In this document: positions 20,701 to 22,354 of the stretch, in pieces
Numbering within the stretch: position 1 is the first letter of the stretch
Layout of the letters: each line of letters opens with the position of its first letter
NCBI GenBank assembly: GCA_026770585.1
Contig: MU646378.1
Coordinates: 668,648-691,001 of the forward strand
Reading direction: 5' to 3'
Origin: Baffinella frigidus
Taxonomy: Eukaryota > Cryptophyceae > Cryptomonadales > Baffinellaceae
Length of the DNA: 22,354 nucleotides
Notes under the pieces: model-generated
Seen by the model: only the letters and a program-made list of their open reading frames with translations
What the model was told of the DNA's origin: nothing
Database searches by the model: none
Made by a program: the position numbers and the translations under genes

Positions 20701-22230
20701 GGGAGACGCCGGAATTCCACGCGACGATACCCCGCACCTCAAATCGACTGCGTCTTCCTATTATTCCTGGTACAAAGCGGACAGAATCCGTCCGCGGATC
20801 AGTAACAATTAGACCCAGACCGAGTTAGTCCACTGTCGATTTGAGGTGCGGGATATCGTCGCGTGGTTGGAGTGGGTACCGAGTTGAAGCAAGCGAAGAC
20901 GAAGACGTCTTCGGGAAGCCCCGCGGCCTGCCGGGAGACCTTCGCGTCCGATCGAAACACCTGATTGTTGAAGGTTGAGGGTTCAGGGTTTAGGTTGTAG
21001 GGTTGTAGGGTTGTAGGGTTGTAGGGTTGTAGGGTTGTAGGGTTGTAGGGTTGTAGGGTTGTAGGATGGTAGAGTTATAGGATTGAAGGGTTGTAGAGTC
21101 TTAGGGTTATAGGGTCTAGGGTGGCGGGTTCAGGGGTTTGGGTTTGGGTTTCGGGTTTCGGGGCTAGGGTTCAGGATTTGGGGTTGAGGGTTTAGAAACA
21201 CCTCCGGGTGGTTCGTCGCGTGTGTCGAAGCCGCGAACACAGGCGATAAGTACACCTGTTCGCGCCGAGGAGTCAGTAGCACAACCCTCTACGACCTTCT
21301 TGTGAGAATAGACGGGCGGATCTCGAACGTTCTGCGACCTGCTTCTCGGAATAGATAATATCGCGTGTGTCGAGAACACGGGCGATGGATCACCTGTTCG
21401 AGTAGAGGAGTCGGGGGGAGCGTCAGCTGTCAGCGGAAACGAGTCACGGCCTACTTGTGGAAATAGATGGGCAGATCTCGAAGAATTGATGGGCGGGTCT
21501 CCGACTAGATGAACGGAGCTCCTGCTTCTCAGAATAGATGGGCTCATCTCCTGCTTCTCAGAATAGATGGGCTGGTCTCGAACGTTCTGCGATCTCCTTC
21601 TCAGAACAGAAGGGCTCTGCGACCTCCTTCTCGGAATAGAAGGACTCTGTGACCTCCTTATCAAAATAGAAGGGCGCTGCGACCTGCTTCTCGGAATAGA
21701 AGGGCGCGAGCTCTGGCGGGACAGACACTTGGTCAGCGACAATCAGCGGCACGTAGCTCGATCCGGACGTGGACATGTATCCCTTGAACGCCACCTGCAA
21801 ACGCGCGTGGAAGGTTATAATCATCAATAAAAGCTTTTGGATCATAAAGATCAAAGTTAATTGTTATTTTTTTATGAGGAAACACGCCAAGTACCAGCAA
21901 TTGTTGGTCACGTTACGCCCGGATACCCGGGCTCGAAGTAAAGCGCAGCCTCTTGAGCGGATCCCGCGTAAGGAGAGAAGGACTTCATAACCTGTACATC
22001 GTGAAAAGAGGAGCTGTGCATAACATGTAAACCTTGAGGTGAGGAAATAAGCGACTCATAACCTGGACTGGAGCCGGACGGTGTGCGCCTGAACCGTAAA
22101 CCCAAACCCCAAAATTCAAAACCCAACACCCTAAACCCTAAACCCTAAACCCTAAACCCTAAACCCTAAACCCTAAACCCCAAACCTGGACTGGCGCCGG
22201 GCGGTGTGCGAGCACTCGCTCTCTTTCACT
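11659..22230 (-). CDS. O-GlcNAc transferase (GT41, SEC/OGT type), C-terminal catalytic part; 5' end outside window
   Basis: Predicted to move GlcNAc from UDP-GlcNAc to Ser/Thr of nuclear and cytosolic proteins. Exon pieces, 5' to 3': W 22230-22186, X 21794-21684, X' 21255-21202, Y 20443-20396 (two more copies), Y' 19877-19824, Z 18982-18924, A 17191-17137, B 15302-15215, C 14096-13996, D 12770-12700, E 12005-11962, F 11738-11659. Split codons at Z/A, B/C, D/E and E/F all join in phase. Recalled plant SEC and human OGT align without gaps from Y through B. Landmarks: RPAPVQ, ADQ..YSEK, LPED, ACFN, YK, PKSVLW, GV.PTRLVF, ADLFLDTP, NAHST, FWAG.PMVTLP, SEY..LAV, FD..W. The Lys of YK, the His before LLVKAN, the HST triad and the Asp opening C match UDP-contacting residues of human OGT (K842, H901, H920-T922, D925, from memory). 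The TPR region lies beyond the right edge. Weakest parts: W's 5' limit, X', and the C/D joint. Confidence 0.82.
11739..11961 (-). other. Transferase intron E-F: telomere repeats throughout
   Basis: Read on the minus strand it starts GTAACCCTAAACCC and ends CCCAAAACCCACAG. The body is CCCAAAC/CCCTAAA repeats on that strand (TTTGGGG-dominated on +), with a 15-N gap at 11780-11794. Its true length is therefore uncertain. It joins a 1-nt and a 2-nt overhang into a Gly codon. Confidence 0.8.
11962..12005 (-). other. Transferase exon E (44 nt)
   Basis: Encodes LRKLLAKRRTDPLH between a 1-nt start and a 1-nt end, matching the L...L...R...PL segment that precedes FD in GT41 proteins. It is an island between telomere arrays on both sides: acceptor CCCTAATCCAG, donor GTAACCC. 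Confidence 0.75.
12006..12100. repeat. Telomere-like array at the 3' end of intron D-E
   Basis: TTTAGGG with TTCAGGG and TTTGGGG variants on +. Read on the minus strand it provides the acceptor region of exon E. Bases 12101-12490 of the same intron hold nothing I recognise except a short segment at 12418-12454 that is shared with 18121-18153. Confidence 0.85.
12494..12669. mobile_element. Palindromic MITE-like element, copy 2
   Basis: Outer arms CGCCACCAACCCTCACGG / complement plus GGACCAAATCG..GATTT / complement match the element at 1930-2070. The core is a perfect 26-bp palindrome at 12584-12609 centred on GAATTC. It sits in the transferase intron D-E, about 30 bp beyond the exon D donor. 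Confidence 0.75.
12700..12918 (-). other. Transferase exon D (12770-12700) and partial copy (12918-12896)
   Basis: The full copy encodes IARSLSEYISLAVTLARRK.., matching the I..S..EY...AV.LA segment of GT41. Acceptor GTGTGCAG, donor CGCAG|GTTCAA. The upstream copy repeats acceptor plus IARSLS, then diverges. Between them lie about five 21-bp tandem repeats (TAGTGTGCACAACACACGC type, 12800-12905). Confidence 0.72.
13012..13230. repeat. GA/CT microsatellite tracts
   Basis: Long (GA)n-type tracts on +, with another at about 13374-13465. They adjoin and appear continuous with copies of the 3' end of exon C, whose coding strand is CTCTCTCTC. Confidence 0.85.
13194..14472 (-). other. Transferase exon C (14096-13996) and partial copies
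   Basis: The full copy encodes (D)AFWAGLPMVTLPREKMAGR then VCASLALSLSLQLQ, matching the DVLWAG.PMVT.P.E...RVA.SL signature. Partial copies: 13278-13194 (from MVTLP to the donor), 14257-14214 (acceptor through LPRE), 14472-14432 (WAGIPMVTLPREK, then a stop). A 3'-end piece lies at about 13447-13414. Only the copy ending at 13996 has both splice sites. Confidence 0.8.
13482..13949. mobile_element. AT-rich segment bounded by 26-bp perfect inverted repeats
   Basis: CCGCTACCGAGCGAAGTGGG.. at 13482-13507 recurs exactly inverted at 13924-13949. The interior is AT-rich for this window and carries the 13895-13913 palindrome. It lies between two exon C copies. No coding. Confidence 0.5.
14475..14640. 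repeat. Degenerate short tandem repeats in intron B-C
   Basis: Repeated GTCAGCAGG.GTGAGA.GTGTAGTAA-type units. From here to 15214 I recognise nothing else in the intron. Confidence 0.5.
15215..16090 (-). other. Transferase exon B (15302-15215) and five partial copies
   Basis: The full copy encodes VDMGKHLLVKANADLFLDTP then IYNAHSTAA and ends GCTG|GTATAT. Five upstream partial copies start at 15471, 15633, 15810, 15969 and 16090 (each after CTTTTGCAG or GCGCAG) and run into exon B before diverging around LDTP. The intervening intron piece (CGTCAAC.TTTGGCATTGGTG) is copied too, giving a period of about 120-180 bp. Confidence 0.85.
16622..17696 (-). other. Transferase exon A (17191-17137) and partial copies
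   Basis: The full copy encodes REAKAQGVSPTRLVFTDK. Partial copies with the acceptor side: 17696-17682 and 17535-17499 (ends at PTR in an A run on +). With the donor side: about 16924-16887 (FAPTRLVFTDK, stop upstream, 16-bp internal duplication) and about 16661-16622 (GVAPTRLVFTDE). About 17205-17290, the intron end before exon A, is the segment also found inverted at 4335-4430. Confidence 0.82.
17746..18150. mobile_element. Element with about 75-bp inverted ends
   Basis: GATAGATTATGTCTCAGATT..GAAGAGAGTGAGCACCGTCACC..CCAGGTCAGAA at 17746-17823 matches the reverse complement of about 18074-18150 at roughly 85%. Pieces of the same ends occur at 17436-17462 and 12418-12454. It lies within intron Z-A. 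Confidence 0.6.
18217..18459. mobile_element. Foldback element with 84-bp arms
   Basis: Arms 18217-18300 and 18376-18459 are inverted copies differing at about 3 of 84 positions, around a 75-bp loop. The loop plus right arm has a diverged relative at about 20090-20240 (CACACATC.GG.TAC.AAGGG, CCGTAGGAA, TCCCTACGG..TGCCTACCGTAGGGT). Non-coding; in intron Z-A. Confidence 0.75.
18541..18610. repeat. Strong hairpin
   Basis: TTGGAGCC..TTTTT and AACTTTTGAGAAATT pair with AATTTCTCAAAAGT and ATGGCTCCAA across a short loop (about 18570-18580). The ATGGCTCCAA end also borders the hairpin at 3031-3062. Confidence 0.6.
18705..18912 (+). repeat. 36-bp tandem satellite
   Basis: About six units of GTTGACTCTCAAGAGCCGTC / AACTTTTGGCATGGGT. 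The period is a multiple of three, so a 12-residue repeat (GVDSQEPSTFGM-like) reads open, but there is no sign it is translated. The CGTCAAC.TTTGGCAT motif is shared with the exon B repeat region. Confidence 0.8.
18924..19495 (-). other. Transferase exon Z (18982-18924) and partial copies
   Basis: The full copy encodes VPKSVLWILDPPAEARANL and ends CTCAG|GTCCTC. Copies begin at 19239 (VPKSVLWVLN, then diverges) and 19495 (VPKS, an extra segment of about 20 nt, then LWILD homology). A reversed acceptor-plus-VPKSV piece lies on + at about 19075-19098. Confidence 0.85.
19550..19660. repeat. Telomere-like array dominated by TTTATGG
   Basis: About eight TTTATGG units pass into TTTAGGG variants. 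It lies in intron Y'-Z. Confidence 0.85.
19710..19877 (-). other. Transferase exon Y' (19877-19824) with telomeric donor, and a copy of its 3' end
   Basis: Encodes AYKIAPTIFLAWISILKQ, aligning without gaps to the (L)YK.DP..F..W..ILK segment of GT41, including the UDP-binding Lys. The donor is CAG|GTTTAGGGTTTAGGG: three telomere repeats at 19802-19823 start at the splice site. A second copy of the end (ISILKQ|GTCAGA) lies at about 19728-19710 with a non-telomeric donor. Confidence 0.8.
20542..20584. repeat. Imperfect hairpin between exon Y copies
   Basis: TTGGTCACGTGTCGACCC pairs with GGGGGACATGTGACCAA (about 16 of 18). Confidence 0.5.
20717..20866. mobile_element. 150-bp foldback element between exon Y copies
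   Basis: 32-bp ends 20717-20748 and 20835-20866 (CCACGCGACGATA.CCCGCAC..) are inverted copies with one mismatch. Non-coding. Confidence 0.7.
20971..21194. repeat. Telomere-variant array, TTGTAGGG 8-mers
   Basis: About ten tandem TTGTAGGG units (about 20994-21062), then mixed TTATAGGG, TTTCGGG and TTTGGG variants. It starts 6-9 nt inside intron X'-Y from the exon X' donor. Confidence 0.88.
21202..21393 (-). other. Transferase exon X' (21255-21202) and partial copy
   Basis: Encodes VYLSPVFAASTHATNHPE in phase 0, joining YSEKQ to GLPED. GT41 proteins have V.LP..Y/F...DH.. here, so similarity is modest. The partial copy starts at 21393 after the same CGAACAG acceptor. Confidence 0.55.
21303..21794 (-). 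other. Transferase exon X (21794-21684) and repeated donor ends
   Basis: The exon encodes 37 residues from VAFKGYMSTSGSSY through LIVADQVSVPPELA to FYSEKQ, matching the GY/F..T.G..Y...I..D..VSP...A..YSEK block of GT41. The last 30 bp, including the donor, are tandemly repeated four times (21581-21700), followed by two 29-bp versions (21510-21567) and diverged pieces down to 21303. Confidence 0.85.
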
Positions 22231-22354
22231 CGCGCTCTCTATCTCTCTCTCTCACACACACACTCACACACACTCACTCTCACTCTCACTCTCACTCTCT
22301 CTCTCTCTCTCTCCCTCTCTCTCTCTGAGGAAATGAGCGGTTCATAACCTGGAC
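22062..22354 (-). other. Transferase exon W 3' end, up to three copies, around a telomere array and microsatellite
   Basis: CACCGCCCGGCGCCAGTCCAG|GTTTGGGG at about 22230-22186 reads SERERVLAHRPAPVQ, matching the R.E...ALRPAPVQ end that precedes exon X in GT41. A second end (AHRPAPVQ|GTTATG) lies at about 22090-22063, and GTCCAG|GTTATG begins a third at the window edge. A CCCTAAA array (22098-22184) separates the first two, and a CT/CA microsatellite (22211-22325) merges into the exon, obscuring its 5' limit. Confidence 0.65.

Larger units (their letters stand above)
20396..20927 (-). other. Transferase exon Y, three copies
   Basis: Copies at 20927-20880, 20695-20648 and 20443-20396, each 48 nt, phase 0 at both ends, acceptor CCCGGCAG, donor TCG|GTA. 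They encode AAGLPEDVFVFACFNS, AAGLPEDAFVFACFNS and AAGHSEDAFVFACFNS. Plant and bacterial GT41 enzymes have GLPED.F.F.CFN here. Confidence 0.82.

Noticed and set aside
21164-21742. 192-residue minus-strand Ser/Arg-rich open frame
   Set aside because: Out of frame with exon X; it reads the 30-bp exon-end repeats in another frame.
1-22354. rRNA, tRNA and CRISPR arrays
   Set aside because: None recognised by eye; the repeats present are telomeric, satellite or transposon in nature. Not formally scanned.

Overview
This window is eukaryotic nuclear DNA, most likely from an alga. It has plant/algal-type telomere repeats (TTTAGGG/CCCTAAA), GT-AG introns, C2H2 zinc fingers, and a glycosyltransferase closest to the plant SEC type from what I can recall. 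My best guess is a cryptophyte, because peptides read from the 117-bp transposon family (YRGTSLIR...) resemble ones I remember from cryptophyte gene models. That is a recollection, not a search result. An 80-base G run at the left edge and a 15-N gap at 11780-11794 are assembly features.

Layout. 1-3100: poly-G, a telomere-like array, and assorted repeats and foldback elements, with no gene I can defend. 3116-7375: an array of about 12 diverged copies of one repeat. 7617-9283 (+): a two-exon gene for a tandem Tudor/Agenet-like, eight-C2H2-finger protein. Its only intron (8499-8926) is made entirely of telomere-like repeats. 9310-11206: nine copies of a MITE with TA target sites, including a tandem duplication made by unequal exchange between two copies. 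11399-12100: telomere arrays. 11659 to the right edge (-): the 3' part of a GT41 O-GlcNAc transferase gene, recovered as eleven collinear exon pieces (here called W, X, X', Y, Y', Z, A, B, C, D, E, with F as the terminal exon) plus introns of roughly 0.2-1.8 kb.

The transferase model rests on three things: gap-free alignment of most exon pieces to GT41 enzymes, matching splice phases at every junction, and conservation of the UDP-binding residues. Its introns are the striking part. They hold repeated partial copies of the neighbouring exon with its splice site, transposons, satellites and telomere arrays. In at least four places across the two genes (after W1, Y', E, and zinc-finger exon 1) a telomere array starts exactly at a 5' splice site. 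Intron E-F and the zinc-finger intron consist of little except telomere repeats and share the donor GTAACCC.

The two genes converge and face each other across the MITE cluster. I see no functional link between them. The candidate undescribed phenomenon is that telomere-repeat arrays act as, or have become, spliceosomal introns, together with exon-by-exon multiplication of splice junctions in the transferase gene.
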